Notes under the pieces: generated by a model
The model's database searches: none
What the model saw: only the letters and a program-made list of their open reading frames with translations
Told to the model about the DNA's origin: nothing
Program-made: the position numbers and the translations under genes
DNA from: Bradyrhizobium sediminis
Lineage (GTDB): Bacteria; Pseudomonadota; Alphaproteobacteria; Rhizobiales; Xanthobacteraceae
Length of the DNA stretch: 64,000 bases
Direction of reading: 5' to 3'
Assembly: GCF_018736085.1 (NCBI RefSeq)
Contig: NZ_CP076134.1
Location: 3,358,501-3,422,500, forward strand
Shown: positions 8,390 through 18,187 of the stretch, one piece after another
How positions within the stretch are numbered: the first letter of the stretch is position 1
How the letters are laid out: each line of letters opens with the position of its first letter

Positions 8390-8959
8390 ATGCCGGTGTT
8401 GCGCATCGACGGCTACGTCATCGTGTCCGCCGACGGCATGCTGGCGAACGCCGATCGCATGATGCCGGACGAACTGAAGTTCGAGGGCGACAAGCGGTTC
8501 TTCACCGCGGCCCTCGATCATGCCGACCTGATCGTGCATGGGCGCAATTCCTTCGAGGATCAGCCGAACTCGCCGCAGCGAAAGCGCATCATCCTGACCC
8601 GGTCGATCGCTTCGCTCGCGCCCGATCCATCCAATCCCAAAGCCACGCTGTGGAATCCGGCCGGGGCTTCCTTTGAAGCCGCCTGCGAGCGCGCCGGCGT
8701 CCGCGCCGGCACGGCGGCCGTTATCGGTGGACCTGACGTATTCGAAATGTTCATGGACCGCTACGACACATTCTGGCTGTCGCGCGCGCCGCGGGTAAAG
8801 TTGCCGGGCGGCGAGCCCTGCTTCCCCGGCGTGCCGGCACGCTCGCCCGAGGAAATCCTGGCCGCCCATGGCCTCGAGGCCGGCGAGGCCCGGATGCTCG
8901 ATCCCGCCTGCGGCGTCACCGTCACGCCGTGGCGGCGTATCGCTCAGACGTCGCTATAG
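8390..8959 (+). CDS. Dihydrofolate reductase / RibD C-terminal-like reductase
   Basis: This encodes 189 residues. The sequence opens with a DHFR-fold first strand and loop (IDGYVIVSADGMLAN), has LDHADLIVHGRNSFED in the position of the NADPH-binding/helix region, and IGGPDVFEMFMDRYDTFWLSR as the conserved GG-x-x-F/Y segment near residues 110-130. This fits the RibD_C/DHFR-like superfamily, NAD(P)H-dependent reductases; whether the substrate is a pterin or a pyrimidine is not clear. It follows the deacetylase by 22 bases. Its 3' end overlaps the convergent DoxX gene by 16 bases. Confidence 0.75.
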   Translation: MPVLRIDGYVIVSADGMLANADRMMPDELKFEGDKRFFTAALDHADLIVHGRNSFEDQPNSPQRKRIILTRSIASLAPDPSNPKATLWNPAGASFEAACERAGVRAGTAAVIGGPDVFEMFMDRYDTFWLSRAPRVKLPGGEPCFPGVPARSPEEILAAHGLEAGEARMLDPACGVTVTPWRRIAQTSL

Positions 8960-9396
8960 GTGGGTTCCGGCGTCTCCGAGGACCGGCCATAGCCGGCGAT
9001 GATGAACAGTGCGCCGATGATCGAGAGATTCTTCAGCGCATCCACCAGGCTCTTGGCGCTTTCCGGCGACGACTGATTCCAGAAATCGTGGAAGTAGAAG
9101 GTTGCCGCGGCCACGAAGACGATCAGGAGAATGGCGAAGAACCGCGCGCCGAAATTGAGCGCAATCATCAATCCGGCAATCACCTCGAAGGCTCCGACGG
9201 CAATGGCGAGCATCTGCGGCGTGGTCATGCCCGTCATCGTTTCCAGCTGCGCGGTATAGGGCGTGAGCAGAGCGGGAATGGCGACCTTGGCTGCGATGAA
9301 TTCCGACGTGGCCTGGATGCCGAACAGCTTGGTTGCTCCCGTATAAATAAATAGCACGGCGAACAGAATTCGCCCGAAAGTAACAAACGCTGGCAT
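8944..9396 (-). CDS. DoxX family membrane protein
   Basis: The start ATG at 9396 has GAGG upstream (CGAGGCCAACC) and gives a 150-residue product; a longer in-frame opening has no signal or family similarity. The protein has four hydrophobic segments and family features: the FVTFGRILFAVLFIYTGATK start, a GLMIALNFGARFFAILL region and FHDFWNQ in the third loop. DoxX-like proteins are small inner-membrane proteins linked to redox or electron-transfer partners in some bacteria, with no settled activity here. It is convergent with, and overlaps, the reductase gene at its 3' end. Confidence 0.85.
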   Translation of the reverse strand: MPAFVTFGRILFAVLFIYTGATKLFGIQATSEFIAAKVAIPALLTPYTAQLETMTGMTTPQMLAIAVGAFEVIAGLMIALNFGARFFAILLIVFVAAATFYFHDFWNQSSPESAKSLVDALKNLSIIGALFIIAGYGRSSETPEPTYSDV

Positions 9397-9534
9397 GGTT
9401 GGCCTCGTTGAATGCTGCAAATGCCGATGTCGCGGCGGCGGAGGGATTATGGGCGCTCCGCCTCGGCTTTTCAAACAGTCAAATCAATCCGAAACGCCGA
9501 CGGCGGCAACCGCAACCGGTCGGTCTCCGCCCCC

Positions 9535-11844
9535 CTAGCCAAACAGGCTCGGTTGCTGGCGGCCGGCGCGCTCCTGGGCTTCGACCGCGGCAACCGCCGT
9601 CATATTGAGAATGCCGCGCGCGGTCACCGAGGGAGTGAGGATGTGGGCCGGGCGCGAGGGCCCGATCAGGATCGGCCCCACCGGAAGCGCGTCGGCCAGT
9701 ACCTTGATCATCTGATAGGCGACGTTGGCGGTATCGAGGTTCGGCATGATCAGGATATTGGCGACGCCTTCCAGCTTCGAATGCGGCAGGATCAGTTTGC
9801 GCGCGGCTTCGGAGAGCGCGGTATCGCCCTGCATCTCGCCATCGGCCTCGATCTCCGGATGGTTCTCCTTCAACAGCGCGGTGGCGCGGCGCATCTTGCG
9901 CGAGGAATCGGTGTCGTAGCTGCCGAAATCGGAATGGGAGACGAAGGCGACCTTGGGCTTGATGTTGAAGCGCTGGACGTGGATCGCCGCCAGCGCCGCC
10001 ACTTCCGCAAGCTCCTCGGCGCTCGGGTTCGGCCGCACCTGCGTATCGGTGATGAAATAGGCCCCCTTGCTGGTGATCATCAGCGCCAATGCAGCGAAAT
10101 CGCTGACGCCGGGCAGGAATCCGACGATCTCGCGAACATGGCGCAGATGGCTCATGTAGCGGCCCTCGACGCCGCAGATCATGGCATCGGCCTCGCCGCG
10201 CACCACCGCCAGCGCGGCGATGACGGTAGCGTTGGTGCGCACCACCGTGCGCGCGGCGTCCGGGGTCACGCCATGCCGGCCGGCGACGTCAATGTAGGAC
10301 TGGACATAGGATCGGTAGCGCGGATCGTCTTCCGGATTGACCAGATCGAAATCCCGTCCGGCCTTGATGGCGAGGCCGTAGCGCTTGATGCGCGCCTCGA
10401 CCACCGAGGGACGTCCGACCAGGATCGGCCGCGCCAGATTTTCCTCGAGCACGACCTGGGTCGCGTGCAGCACCCGCTCGTCCTCGCCTTCCGCATAGAT
10501 CACGCGAACCGGCTGAGTCCTGGCCTTGGCGAACATCGGCTTCATGACGAGGCCGGAGCGGAACGCGAAGCGCTCGAGCTGGGCGGCGTAGTCCTCGATG
10601 TTCGCAATCGGGCGGGAGGCGACGCCGGACTCCATCGCCGCCTTGGCGACCGCCGGCGCAATGCGCAGGATCAGCCGCGGATCGAACGGACTGGGGATCA
10701 GCGAGCCCGGGCCGAACCCTTGCGCTTCGCCGCTGTCGAAACCTTGCGCGGACGCGTCCGACGGCGGATCGCGCGCCAGCTGCGCGATCGCATCGACCGC
10801 GGCCTTCTTCATTTCCTCGTTGATCGCAGTGGCGCCGCAATCGAGCGCGCCGCGAAAGATGAAGGGAAAGCACAGGACGTTGTTGACCTGGTTGGGAAAG
10901 TCGGAGCGGCCGGTGCAGATCATCGCGTCGGGGCGCGCCTTGCGGGCTTCGTCCGGCATGATTTCCGGCGTCGGATTGGCGAGCGCCATCACCAATGGCT
11001 TGTCGGCCATCGCCTTCACCATCTCGGGCTTCAGCACATTGGGCGCCGAAAGGCCTAGAAAGATGTCGGCGCCGCCGATCACGTCCGCCAGCACGCGCTT
11101 GTCGGTCTTCTGCGCATAGACCGACTTCCAGCGGTCCATCAGCGTGTTGCGGCCTTCATGCACCACGCCGTCGATGTCGCAGACCCAGATGTTCTTGCGC
11201 TGCGCGCCCATCGAGACCAGCAGATTGAGGCAGGCGATCGCCGCCGCACCGGCGCCGGAGGCGACAATCTTGACGTCCGAAAGCTTCTTGCCGTTCAGCA
11301 GCAGCCCGTTGGTGATCGCAGCGGCGACGATGATCGCGGTGCCGTGCTGGTCATCGTGGAATACCGGGATCTTCATCCGCGCCTTCAGCTGCGCCTCGAT
11401 CTCGAAACATTCCGGACCCTTGATGTCCTCGAGATTGATGCCGCCGAAGGTCGGTTCCAGCGCCGCCACGGTCTCGACCACGCGATCGATGGTGTCGGCG
11501 GCGATCTCGATGTCGAACACGTCGATGCCGGCGAATTTCTTGAACAGAACCGCCTTGCCTTCCATCACCGGCTTCGATGCCAGCGGGCCGATATTGCCGA
11601 GGCCGAGCACCGCCGTGCCGTTGGAGACGACGGCGACGAGGTTGGCACGGGTGGTCAGCGATGCCGCTTCCGCAGGATTTTCGGCGATCGCCGTGCAGGC
11701 GGCAGCCACGCCCGGCGAATAGGCCAGCGCCAGGTCGCGCTGGTTGGCGAGCGGCTTGGTCGCCTGAATCTCAAGCTTGCCCGGCCGGGGCAGCCGGTGA
11801 TAGGCGAGCGCCGCGGATTGCAGATCTTCAGAATGGGACGACAT
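9535..11844 (-). CDS. maeB: NADP-dependent malic enzyme with phosphotransacetylase-like domain
   Basis: This encodes 769 residues, the normal length of the MaeB class. The N-terminal malic domain (about 15-150) contains the YSPGVAAAC motif and [19 protein letters not shown]. The NAD(P)-binding domain follows, with [16 protein letters not shown] as the Rossmann loop near residue 190-205. The C-terminal half (about 440-765) is a phosphate acetyltransferase-like domain that in this class is regulatory. The enzyme decarboxylates malate to pyruvate with NADPH formation. An insert near residue 365 carries a small AQGF repeat and is probably a surface loop. The ATG at 11844 is preceded by GGGGAAA. 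It lies just downstream of aspS on the same strand, with 54 bases between. Confidence 0.95.
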   Translation of the reverse strand: MSSHSEDLQSAALAYHRLPRPGKLEIQATKPLANQRDLALAYSPGVAAACTAIAENPAEAASLTTRANLVAVVSNGTAVLGLGNIGPLASKPVMEGKAVLFKKFAGIDVFDIEIAADTIDRVVETVAALEPTFGGINLEDIKGPECFEIEAQLKARMKIPVFHDDQHGTAIIVAAAITNGLLLNGKKLSDVKIVASGAGAAAIACLNLLVSMGAQRKNIWVCDIDGVVHEGRNTLMDRWKSVYAQKTDKRVLADVIGGADIFLGLSAPNVLKPEMVKAMADKPLVMALANPTPEIMPDEARKARPDAMICTGRSDFPNQVNNVLCFPFIFRGALDCGATAINEEMKKAAVDAIAQLARDPPSDASAQGFDSGEAQGFGPGSLIPSPFDPRLILRIAPAVAKAAMESGVASRPIANIEDYAAQLERFAFRSGLVMKPMFAKARTQPVRVIYAEGEDERVLHATQVVLEENLARPILVGRPSVVEARIKRYGLAIKAGRDFDLVNPEDDPRYRSYVQSYIDVAGRHGVTPDAARTVVRTNATVIAALAVVRGEADAMICGVEGRYMSHLRHVREIVGFLPGVSDFAALALMITSKGAYFITDTQVRPNPSAEELAEVAALAAIHVQRFNIKPKVAFVSHSDFGSYDTDSSRKMRRATALLKENHPEIEADGEMQGDTALSEAARKLILPHSKLEGVANILIMPNLDTANVAYQMIKVLADALPVGPILIGPSRPAHILTPSVTARGILNMTAVAAVEAQERAGRQQPSLFG

Positions 11845-11898
11845 ACATTTCCCCTCGCGGCTTGCTCGGCCCCGAATTGAGACTTCAGTGACCAGTTT

Positions 11899-13671
11899 TC
11901 AGGTTTGCGGCAGATTGAGCCGGATGTGTAGTTCGCGCAACTGCTTCGGCGCGACCTCCGAAGGCGCTCCCATCAGCAGGTCGACGGCCTGCTGATTCAT
12001 CGGGAACAGCGAGATTTCGCGCAAGTTCGTGGTGCCACAGAGCAGCATCACGATGCGGTCGACGCCGGCCGCCATGCCGCCATGCGGCGGCGCGCCGTAC
12101 TGGAACGCACGATACATGCCGCCGAACCGCTCGACCACGTCCTTCTCGCCATAGCCGGCGATCTCGAACGCCTTCACCATCGCCTCGGGCCGATGATTGC
12201 GGATGCCGCCGGAGGCGATCTCGTAGCCGTTGCAGGTGATGTCGTACTGAAACGCCTTGATGGTCAGCGGATCCTCGGTCTGCAAAGCCTCGAGCCCGCC
12301 CTGCGGCATCGAGAACGGATTGTGCGAGAAATCGACCTTCTTGTCTTCCTCATTGTACTCGTACATCGGGAAATCGACGATCCAGGCGAGCTCGAACCGT
12401 TCCTTGTCGATCAGGTTCAACTCCTCGCCGAGCCTGGTGCGCGCGAGGCCGGAGAACTTCCAGAATTTTTCCGGATCGCCGGCGACGAAGAACGCGGCGT
12501 CGCCTTCCTTCAAGCCGAGCTGCGCGCGGATCGCTGCGGTGCGCTCCGGTCCGATGTTGTTGGCCAAGGGACCCGCGCCCTCACCGCCCTCGCGCCACAT
12601 GATGTAGCCAAGCCCGGGCTGGCCCTCGCCCTGCGCCCAGGAATTCATCCGGTCGCAGAACGCGCGGCTGCCGCCGCCGGTGCCGGGAATGGCCCAGACC
12701 TGGTTCTTCGGGTCTTCCAGCATGCGCGCGAACACCTTGAAGCCGGAGCCGCGGAAATGTTCTGACACGTCCTGCATGACAATGGGATTGCGCAGATCGG
12801 GCTTGTCGCTGCCGTATTTGCGCAAGGCTTCGGCGAAGGGAATCCGTGGCCAGCCTTTGGTCACCGGCTTGCCCTTGGCGAAATCCTCGAACACGCCGGT
12901 AACGACCGGCTCCATCGCCTCAAACACGTCATCCTGGGTGACGAAGCTCATTTCGACGTCGAGCTGGTAGAACTCGCCGGGCAAGCGGTCGGCGCGCGGG
13001 TCCTCGTCGCGGAAACACGGCGCGATCTGGAAGTAGCGATCGAAGCCCGACATCATCAGGAGCTGCTTGTACTGCTGCGGCGCCTGCGGCAGCGCGTAGA
13101 ACTGTCCGGGGTGAATCCGCGACGGCACCAGGAAGTCGCGTGCGCCCTCCGGCGACGACGCCGTCAGGATCGGGGTCTGGAATTCGAAGAAACCCTGCTC
13201 CTTCATCCGCTTGCGCATGGAATCGACGATCGCGCCGCGGGTCATGATATTCTGGTGCAGCTTCTCGCGGCGCAGGTCGAGGAAACGGTACTTAAGCCTT
13301 ATGTCTTCAGGATATTCCTGCTCGCCGAACACCGGCAGCGGCAGTTCGGCGGCCGGGCCGAGCACCTCGATCTCGCTGACGTAGATCTCGACCATGCCGG
13401 TCGCCAGTTCCGGATTGTCGGTGCCGGCGGGACGGCGGCGGACCCTGCCGTCGATCCGCACCACCCATTCCGAACGCAGCTTTTCGGCATCCTTGAAGGC
13501 CGGCGAATCCGGGTCGGCCACGCACTGGGTCAGTCCGTAATGGTCGCGCAGGTCGATGAACAGCACGCCGCCATGGTCGCGGATACGATGGCACCAGCCC
13601 GACAGCCGAACCGTCTGGTCGATATGGCTCTCGCGGAGCGCGCCGCAGGTGTGGGACCGGTAACGATGCAT
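11899..13671 (-). CDS. aspS: Aspartyl-tRNA synthetase
   Basis: This encodes 590 residues, the length of the bacterial-type enzyme with the GAD insertion. The N-terminal anticodon-binding OB fold (about 1-110) begins [17 protein letters not shown]. Class II motif 2 reads [19 protein letters not shown], and motif 3 is [15 protein letters not shown] followed by LREISLFP. It charges tRNA-Asp; alphaproteobacterial enzymes of this type are often non-discriminating and also feed tRNA-Asn, depending on the presence of gatCAB, which is not in view. The start codon is supported by GGGAATTCC upstream. It is divergent from selO. Confidence 0.97.
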   Translation of the reverse strand: MHRYRSHTCGALRESHIDQTVRLSGWCHRIRDHGGVLFIDLRDHYGLTQCVADPDSPAFKDAEKLRSEWVVRIDGRVRRRPAGTDNPELATGMVEIYVSEIEVLGPAAELPLPVFGEQEYPEDIRLKYRFLDLRREKLHQNIMTRGAIVDSMRKRMKEQGFFEFQTPILTASSPEGARDFLVPSRIHPGQFYALPQAPQQYKQLLMMSGFDRYFQIAPCFRDEDPRADRLPGEFYQLDVEMSFVTQDDVFEAMEPVVTGVFEDFAKGKPVTKGWPRIPFAEALRKYGSDKPDLRNPIVMQDVSEHFRGSGFKVFARMLEDPKNQVWAIPGTGGGSRAFCDRMNSWAQGEGQPGLGYIMWREGGEGAGPLANNIGPERTAAIRAQLGLKEGDAAFFVAGDPEKFWKFSGLARTRLGEELNLIDKERFELAWIVDFPMYEYNEEDKKVDFSHNPFSMPQGGLEALQTEDPLTIKAFQYDITCNGYEIASGGIRNHRPEAMVKAFEIAGYGEKDVVERFGGMYRAFQYGAPPHGGMAAGVDRIVMLLCGTTNLREISLFPMNQQAVDLLMGAPSEVAPKQLRELHIRLNLPQT

Positions 13672-13894
13672 GGAATTCCCAAAAACTGATGTCGGAGAGG
13701 TCGAATCGAGGCCAAAAGCCCGTCCGAGGAGGGTCAGGGTTTACCCGACGCGGTCAGGCGCGGCAACCGAATGCAGGACCGATTTTGGGCAGCAAAATCG
13801 CCCCCGAGGACAGGAAAACTGAGCGAAAACCCGCCTTCCTCCACCAACCGCGCAAGAAGATTGTCTATTCCCCGGACGCACCTATCTTGACCTC

Positions 13895-15373
13895 ATGACG
13901 GTCCATTTCCCCTTCCAGAACACCTATGCGGCGCTGCCGGCGAACTTTTTCGCGCGCGTGGCGCCCACCCCGGTCGCCTCCCCGCGCCTGATCAAGCTGA
14001 ACCGGCCGCTCGCGATCCATCTCGGCCTCGATCCCGACCTGCTCGACAGCCCCGAGGGAGCCGAAATCCTCGCCGGCAAGCGCGTCCCCGATGGCGCCGA
14101 TCCGATCGCGATGGCCTATGCCGGCCACCAGTTCGGCCATTTCGTTCCGCAACTCGGTGACGGCCGCGCCATCCTGCTCGGCGAGGTGATCGACGCCGAC
14201 GGCGTCCGCCGCGACATCCAGCTCAAGGGAAGCGGCCCGACGCCGTTTTCGCGCCGCGGCGACGGCCGCGCGGCGCTCGGTCCGGTGCTACGCGAATATA
14301 TCGTCAGCGAGGCGATGGCCACGCTCGGCATTCCAACCACGCGATCGCTCGCCGCCGTCATGTCAGGCGAGAATGTGATGCGCGAGACGCCGCTGCCCGG
14401 CGCCGTGCTCACCCGCGTCGCCGCCAGCCACATCCGCGTCGGCACGTTTCAATACTTCGCGGCGCGCAGCGATACCGAGGGCGTGCGGCAACTGGCCGAT
14501 CACGTCATCGCCCGGCACTATCCGCAAGCCGCCACTGCCGAGCGCCCCTATCACGCGCTGCTCGAAGCCGTGATCGCGCGGCAGGCCGAACTGGTGGCGC
14601 GCTGGCTGCTGGTCGGCTTCATCCACGGCGTCATGAACACCGACAATACCTCGATCTCCGGCGAGACTATCGATTACGGCCCCTGCGCTTTCATGGATCA
14701 TTACGACCCCGCCACCGTGTTCAGCTCGATCGACGAGATGGGCCGCTACGCCTACGCCAACCAGCCGCGGATCGCCCAATGGAACCTGACCCGGCTGGCC
14801 GAATGCCTGTTGCCGCTGCTTTCCGACGACCGCGACAAGGCCATCGCGGAGGCGCAATCGGCGATCAACGGATTCGTGGCGGTGTTCGGCAGCGCCTGTC
14901 AGGCCGGCCTGCGCAAGAAGATCGGCCTGTTCACCGCGCGCGACGGCGACGAGGCGCTGGTGCAGGATCTGCTGGACGCCATGGCCAGGAACCAGGCCGA
15001 CTTCACCCTGACCTTCCGGCGGCTGAGCGACGCCGCGCTCGATCCCGACGGTGAAAGCGAAGTCCGGCAACTGTTCGCGGACCCCGCCGCCCATGACGAA
15101 TGGGCCGCGCGCTGGCGGCAACGGATCTCCGAGGAGCCGCAGGCCCCGGCCGAGCGGCAAGCCGCGATGCGCGCGGTCAATCCCGCCTTCATTCCGCGGA
15201 ACCACAGGGTCGAGGCGGTGATCGAAGCCGCCGTCAACCGCGACGATTTTGCGCCGTTCGAGCAGCTGCTGGCGGTGCTGGCAAAGCCGTACGAGGACCA
15301 GCCGGCAATGGCGGCCTACGCCGAACCGCCCGAACCGCACGAGCGCGTGCTGCAGACCTTCTGCGGGACCTGA
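13895..15373 (+). CDS. selO: Protein adenylyltransferase SelO (YdiU)
   Basis: This encodes 492 residues matching the SelO/YdiU pseudokinase family. Recognisable blocks are the start [34 protein letters not shown] (glycine-rich, nucleotide binding), [16 protein letters not shown], and [20 protein letters not shown], which carries the metal-binding Asn/Asp pair. The family transfers AMP to Ser/Thr/Tyr of target proteins and protects against oxidative stress. The C-terminus ends FCGT, keeping the cysteine three residues from the end that corresponds to the redox selenocysteine region of animal SELENOO. It is divergent from aspS with a 223-base spacer. Confidence 0.95.
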   Translation: MTVHFPFQNTYAALPANFFARVAPTPVASPRLIKLNRPLAIHLGLDPDLLDSPEGAEILAGKRVPDGADPIAMAYAGHQFGHFVPQLGDGRAILLGEVIDADGVRRDIQLKGSGPTPFSRRGDGRAALGPVLREYIVSEAMATLGIPTTRSLAAVMSGENVMRETPLPGAVLTRVAASHIRVGTFQYFAARSDTEGVRQLADHVIARHYPQAATAERPYHALLEAVIARQAELVARWLLVGFIHGVMNTDNTSISGETIDYGPCAFMDHYDPATVFSSIDEMGRYAYANQPRIAQWNLTRLAECLLPLLSDDRDKAIAEAQSAINGFVAVFGSACQAGLRKKIGLFTARDGDEALVQDLLDAMARNQADFTLTFRRLSDAALDPDGESEVRQLFADPAAHDEWAARWRQRISEEPQAPAERQAAMRAVNPAFIPRNHRVEAVIEAAVNRDDFAPFEQLLAVLAKPYEDQPAMAAYAEPPEPHERVLQTFCGT

Positions 15374-15487
15374 CGCGCTAACCCGCCGTTAAACATCCGG
15401 CGAGGCACAAGCCTCCCGCGCCGCAAGAATTAAGAAACGGTCAATGCGTTCCCTACAAATCTAGCGGCCTGGCTTGAGGGAACGCTC

Positions 15488-15601
15488 GTGTTTGACGCAT
15501 TGGTATTTGAGTTCATGGGATTGGCGATGCTCGCGCTCTGCATCATCGTGCTTGCCGTGCCGTCGCAGCGGCGGCCCTCCCGGCGCGTCAGCGACACCTG
15601 A
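15488..15601 (+). CDS. 37-residue single-span membrane microprotein
   Basis: A GTG at 15488 is preceded by GAGGGA with six bases spacing and opens a frame of 37 codons ending in TGA. The product has one strong hydrophobic span (about residues 8-24: EFMGLAMLALCIIVLAV) followed by a basic Arg-rich tail (QRRPSRRVSDT), the pattern of a small inner-membrane protein with a cytoplasmic C-terminus. No family is recognised. It lies alone between selO and rnd. The evidence is the ribosome binding site plus the hydrophobic-then-basic layout; conservation across related genomes would decide it. Confidence 0.45.
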   Translation: MFDALVFEFMGLAMLALCIIVLAVPSQRRPSRRVSDT

Positions 15602-15792
15602 GGGGTCCGGGTCCGGTTTCCCGGGCCGGTTGACGAAACGGCGCCGGCCTGAATTCGAGGCGCCCAGGCGGCCGCTGAGTCTTGCGGCAGATACTGAGGT
15701 TGCGGAAATGCAAGGCTCGAATTCAGCGCAAGACCCTTGACATATCAGCACTTTCGGCAGAACGCGGTCCTGAGAAGCGTTATGGACCGTTC

Positions 15793-16941
15793 ATGGATCT
15801 GATTACCACCACCTCGGAACTGGCCGCGGCATGCGTCCGGCTCGCGAAACACCCAGTCATCACCGTCGATACCGAATTCCTGCGGGAAACCACCTATTAC
15901 CCCCTGCTCTGCGTGGTGCAGATGGCGAGCGCCGAGGAGGCGGTCGTGATCGACACGCTGGCCCCGGGGATCGACCTCAAACCGTTCTTCGCCCTGATGG
16001 CCGACGAAAAGGTGCTGAAGGTGTTCCACGCCGCCCGCCAGGACATCGAAATCGTCTGGCATCAGGCCGGCATCGTCCCCCATCCGATTTTCGACACCCA
16101 GGTCGCGGCCATGGTGCTCGGCTATGGGGATTCCATCGCCTACGACCAGCTGGTCGAGCGCATTTGCGGCCACCGGCCGGACAAGACCCACCGTTTCACC
16201 GACTGGTCGCGCCGGCCGCTCACCGCGGAGCAGATGCATTATGCGGTCTCCGACGTCACCCATTTGCGCGAGGTGTTCGCCGCGCTGGACGCTGATCTCA
16301 AGAAGCGTGGCCGCAGTGACTGGGTCAGCGAGGAAATGGAGGTTCTGACCTCGCCGAAGACCTACGACTTCCACCCCGAACGGGCCTGGGAGCGGCTGAA
16401 GACACGGGTACGCAAGCCGAAGGAGCTGGCGGTGCTGATGGAGGTCGCCGCCTGGCGCGAACAGGAAGCGCAAAGCCGCGACGTTCCGCGCAGCCGCGTC
16501 CTGAAGGACGATGCGGTCGGCGACATCGCCACCCACGCGCCGACCAGCCTCGAGCGCCTCGCCAATCTGCGCTCGCTGCCGAAGGGTTTCGACCGGTCGA
16601 AATGGGGCGCCGATATCGTGGCGGCGGTGCAGCGCGGCATCGCCCGCGACCCCGCCTCCTTGCCGAAGATCGAGAAGCCGCGCAGCAATTCGAACGGTGC
16701 GGCGATCGTCGAGCTTCTGAAAGTCCTGCTGCGGATGACCTCGGAGCGTCACGCCGTCGCCAGCAAGATCATTGCCACGGTCGGCGATCTCGAGGAGATC
16801 GCCGCTGACGATAACGCCGACGTGGCCGCGCTGCACGGCTGGCGCCGCGAGCTGTTCGGCGAGGCGGCGCTGGCGCTGAAGCATGGCCAGCTCGCGCTCG
16901 CCATCGAAAAAGGCCGCGTGGTCCGGGTCGATCGAAACTAG
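15793..16941 (+). CDS. rnd: Ribonuclease D
   Basis: I take the ATG at 15793 ([17 protein letters not shown]), which gives 382 residues, the family length; upstream in-frame codons lack similarity. The DEDDy exonuclease motifs are present: VDTEF (Exo I) near residues 24-28, [13 protein letters not shown] (Exo II) near 79-91 and YAVSDVTH (Exo III, Tyr and Asp) near 155-162. An HRDC domain follows at about 205-290, then a second helical region. The enzyme trims 3' ends of tRNA and other small RNA precursors. The gene ends inside the left edge of a palindromic intergenic element. Confidence 0.96.
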   Translation: MDLITTTSELAAACVRLAKHPVITVDTEFLRETTYYPLLCVVQMASAEEAVVIDTLAPGIDLKPFFALMADEKVLKVFHAARQDIEIVWHQAGIVPHPIFDTQVAAMVLGYGDSIAYDQLVERICGHRPDKTHRFTDWSRRPLTAEQMHYAVSDVTHLREVFAALDADLKKRGRSDWVSEEMEVLTSPKTYDFHPERAWERLKTRVRKPKELAVLMEVAAWREQEAQSRDVPRSRVLKDDAVGDIATHAPTSLERLANLRSLPKGFDRSKWGADIVAAVQRGIARDPASLPKIEKPRSNSNGAAIVELLKVLLRMTSERHAVASKIIATVGDLEEIAADDNADVAALHGWRRELFGEAALALKHGQLALAIEKGRVVRVDRN

Positions 16942-16985
16942 AGCCTTGTCTGCTCTGATTGAATCAGAACCGGGCTCTGATCAGG
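16941..16985. repeat. Dispersed extragenic palindrome, copy 1
   Basis: Between the convergent ends of rnd and the isochorismatase-fold gene lies GAGCC ... GGGCTC as an outer stem (16941-16945 with 16972-16977). Inside it is a perfect inner palindrome TCTGATT-G-AATCAGA (16954-16968). A sequence with the same plan occurs at 57741-57778. As an RNA it would form a hairpin and could act as a two-way terminator. Confidence 0.6.
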
Positions 16986-17567
16986 TCACACCGAAATCAC
17001 GGCATTGGCTTCGATCAGGTCGGCACTCCCGACGATGCCGGCAAAGTTGCCGATCACGTTGACGACCGCCAGCTTGTAGGAAGCGGCATCGCCGATGCCC
17101 GGACGCCGGCAGGCCACCGCATCGCTGACCACCTGATAGCGATGGCTGCGATGAAATCCGTCGACCACGGTCGACAGGATGGTCTCGTCGAGCGAGAACC
17201 CCGACAGCACGCAGCGGATGTTCCTCATGTTCGCCATGTATTCGGCGAACCGCGAGGAACTGTAGGCCGACGGCAGCGGATGCTCGAACGCCAGTTCTCC
17301 CGGCCGCGGCTTGAGGTCGGCAATCCAGTCCGTCAGGTTCGATGCCGGATTGAACCACGCGGCCTGGGCAATCCGCTTCAGGTGAATGATCGGCCAGAGG
17401 TTGTCGCGCCACAGCGTCATCAGTTCGAGACAGCGCGACCCAATCGCGTCGGGGTCCGCGATGACGTGACGGCGGCCCTCGGTGAGATACTCGGTTTGCA
17501 GATCCGCGCAGACGAGGATCGGCGGATCGTCGTGAATCGAGACCGCCAGCTTTGGATGGGTCATCAT
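16986..17567 (-). CDS. Isochorismatase-fold hydrolase lacking the catalytic Cys
   Basis: The start is ATG at 17567 (or the next codon, also ATG), giving 193 residues; the frame is open much further upstream but that part is antisense-like filler under the GNAT gene. Family landmarks are ILVCADLQTEYL with the general-base Asp at residue 22, IIHLKR with Lys64, and LSGFSLDETILSTVVDGFHR, the region that normally reads G-x-x-T-D-x-C. The nucleophile position here is Thr129, so a cysteine-hydrolase mechanism (nicotinamidase, carbamoylase) is unlikely. True isochorismatases such as EntB and PhzD also lack the Cys. It is the last gene of a three-gene unit, 11 bases after the GNAT gene. Confidence 0.75.
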   Translation of the reverse strand: MMTHPKLAVSIHDDPPILVCADLQTEYLTEGRRHVIADPDAIGSRCLELMTLWRDNLWPIIHLKRIAQAAWFNPASNLTDWIADLKPRPGELAFEHPLPSAYSSSRFAEYMANMRNIRCVLSGFSLDETILSTVVDGFHRSHRYQVVSDAVACRRPGIGDAASYKLAVVNVIGNFAGIVGSADLIEANAVISV

Positions 17568-17578
17568 GCCACCGAATG

Positions 17579-18187
17579 TCACGCCGTCCGCAGCGGTGAT
17601 GTCACCGGTCGGCCGGCCGACATGTCGAGAACCCCGGGCCTGTCCCAATCGCCCTCCGGCCGGATGATCACATAGGGATCGCTGTCGAGCGTGATGGCGT
17701 CGGCGGTGGGTTCGAGGTCGAGAACCATTTCGGTATAGGAAAAATCCGAAAAGGTGATCTTGCGGTTGTGGCCGAGCGGCTTGGCGCCGAAATGCGCCCA
17801 GAAATCCACCAGCCGGTCCTGCGCCTGGCCGTAGATCTTTCGGAATCCCTTGCGCTTGATGTAGTCGACGCTGGCCTGCACCAGCTTGAACGACACGCGC
17901 GTGCGCCGGAACTGGTGGCGCACGGCAAGCCGCTCGACCTTGGCGAACTCGCCGAAAAATCGCACCCGCAGGCAACCGGCCGGTTCGGCTCCGACAAATC
18001 CGAGGAAGTGGGCCGCGACCAGATCGTTGCCGTCGAACTCCTCTTCGATCGGGCAATCCTGCTCGGCGAGATAAACCGCCGACCGGATCGCCGTCATCAA
18101 CATCAGGTCGTTGGGGTCGCGCGCGATGCGGACCGTGATCGCACGCGATTGGGTTTTCATCGCCGTTGATGAATTAATGCCGTGCAT
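17579..18187 (-). CDS. GNAT-fold protein with degenerate acetyl-CoA loop
   Basis: I place the start at ATG 18187 because GAGGAG sits eight bases upstream; this gives 202 residues. The fold markers are AIRSAVYLAEQDCPIEEEFD (helix 1-2), GCLRVRFFGEFAKVERLAVR (strands 3-4) and YGQAQDRLVDFWAHFGAKPLG (strands 5, helix 4), as in GNAT proteins of the ElaA or acyl-transferring type. The P-loop that normally reads R/Q-x-x-G-x-G/A is RRTRVS here (about residues 94-99), without glycine, so acyl-CoA binding may differ. The start overlaps the end of the upstream GNAT-like gene by 14 bases, suggesting translational coupling. The substrate is unknown. Confidence 0.7.
   Translation of the reverse strand: MHGINSSTAMKTQSRAITVRIARDPNDLMLMTAIRSAVYLAEQDCPIEEEFDGNDLVAAHFLGFVGAEPAGCLRVRFFGEFAKVERLAVRHQFRRTRVSFKLVQASVDYIKRKGFRKIYGQAQDRLVDFWAHFGAKPLGHNRKITFSDFSYTEMVLDLEPTADAITLDSDPYVIIRPEGDWDRPGVLDMSAGRPVTSPLRTA

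Noticed and set aside
9437..9462. Hairpin GGCGGAG/CTCCGCC as a terminator of maeB
   Set aside because: The stem is short with a 12-base loop and has no T-run in the maeB direction.
9412..11058. 548-codon plus-strand frame antisense to maeB
   Set aside because: Composition is Arg/His/Asp-rich filler typical of the antisense frame of a high-GC gene; maeB on the other strand has full domain support.
16986..18056. Single 356-codon gene covering the isochorismatase-fold protein and an upstream extension
   Set aside because: The extension overlaps the GNAT gene out of frame, has Arg-rich filler composition and no similarity; the family start is at 17567.
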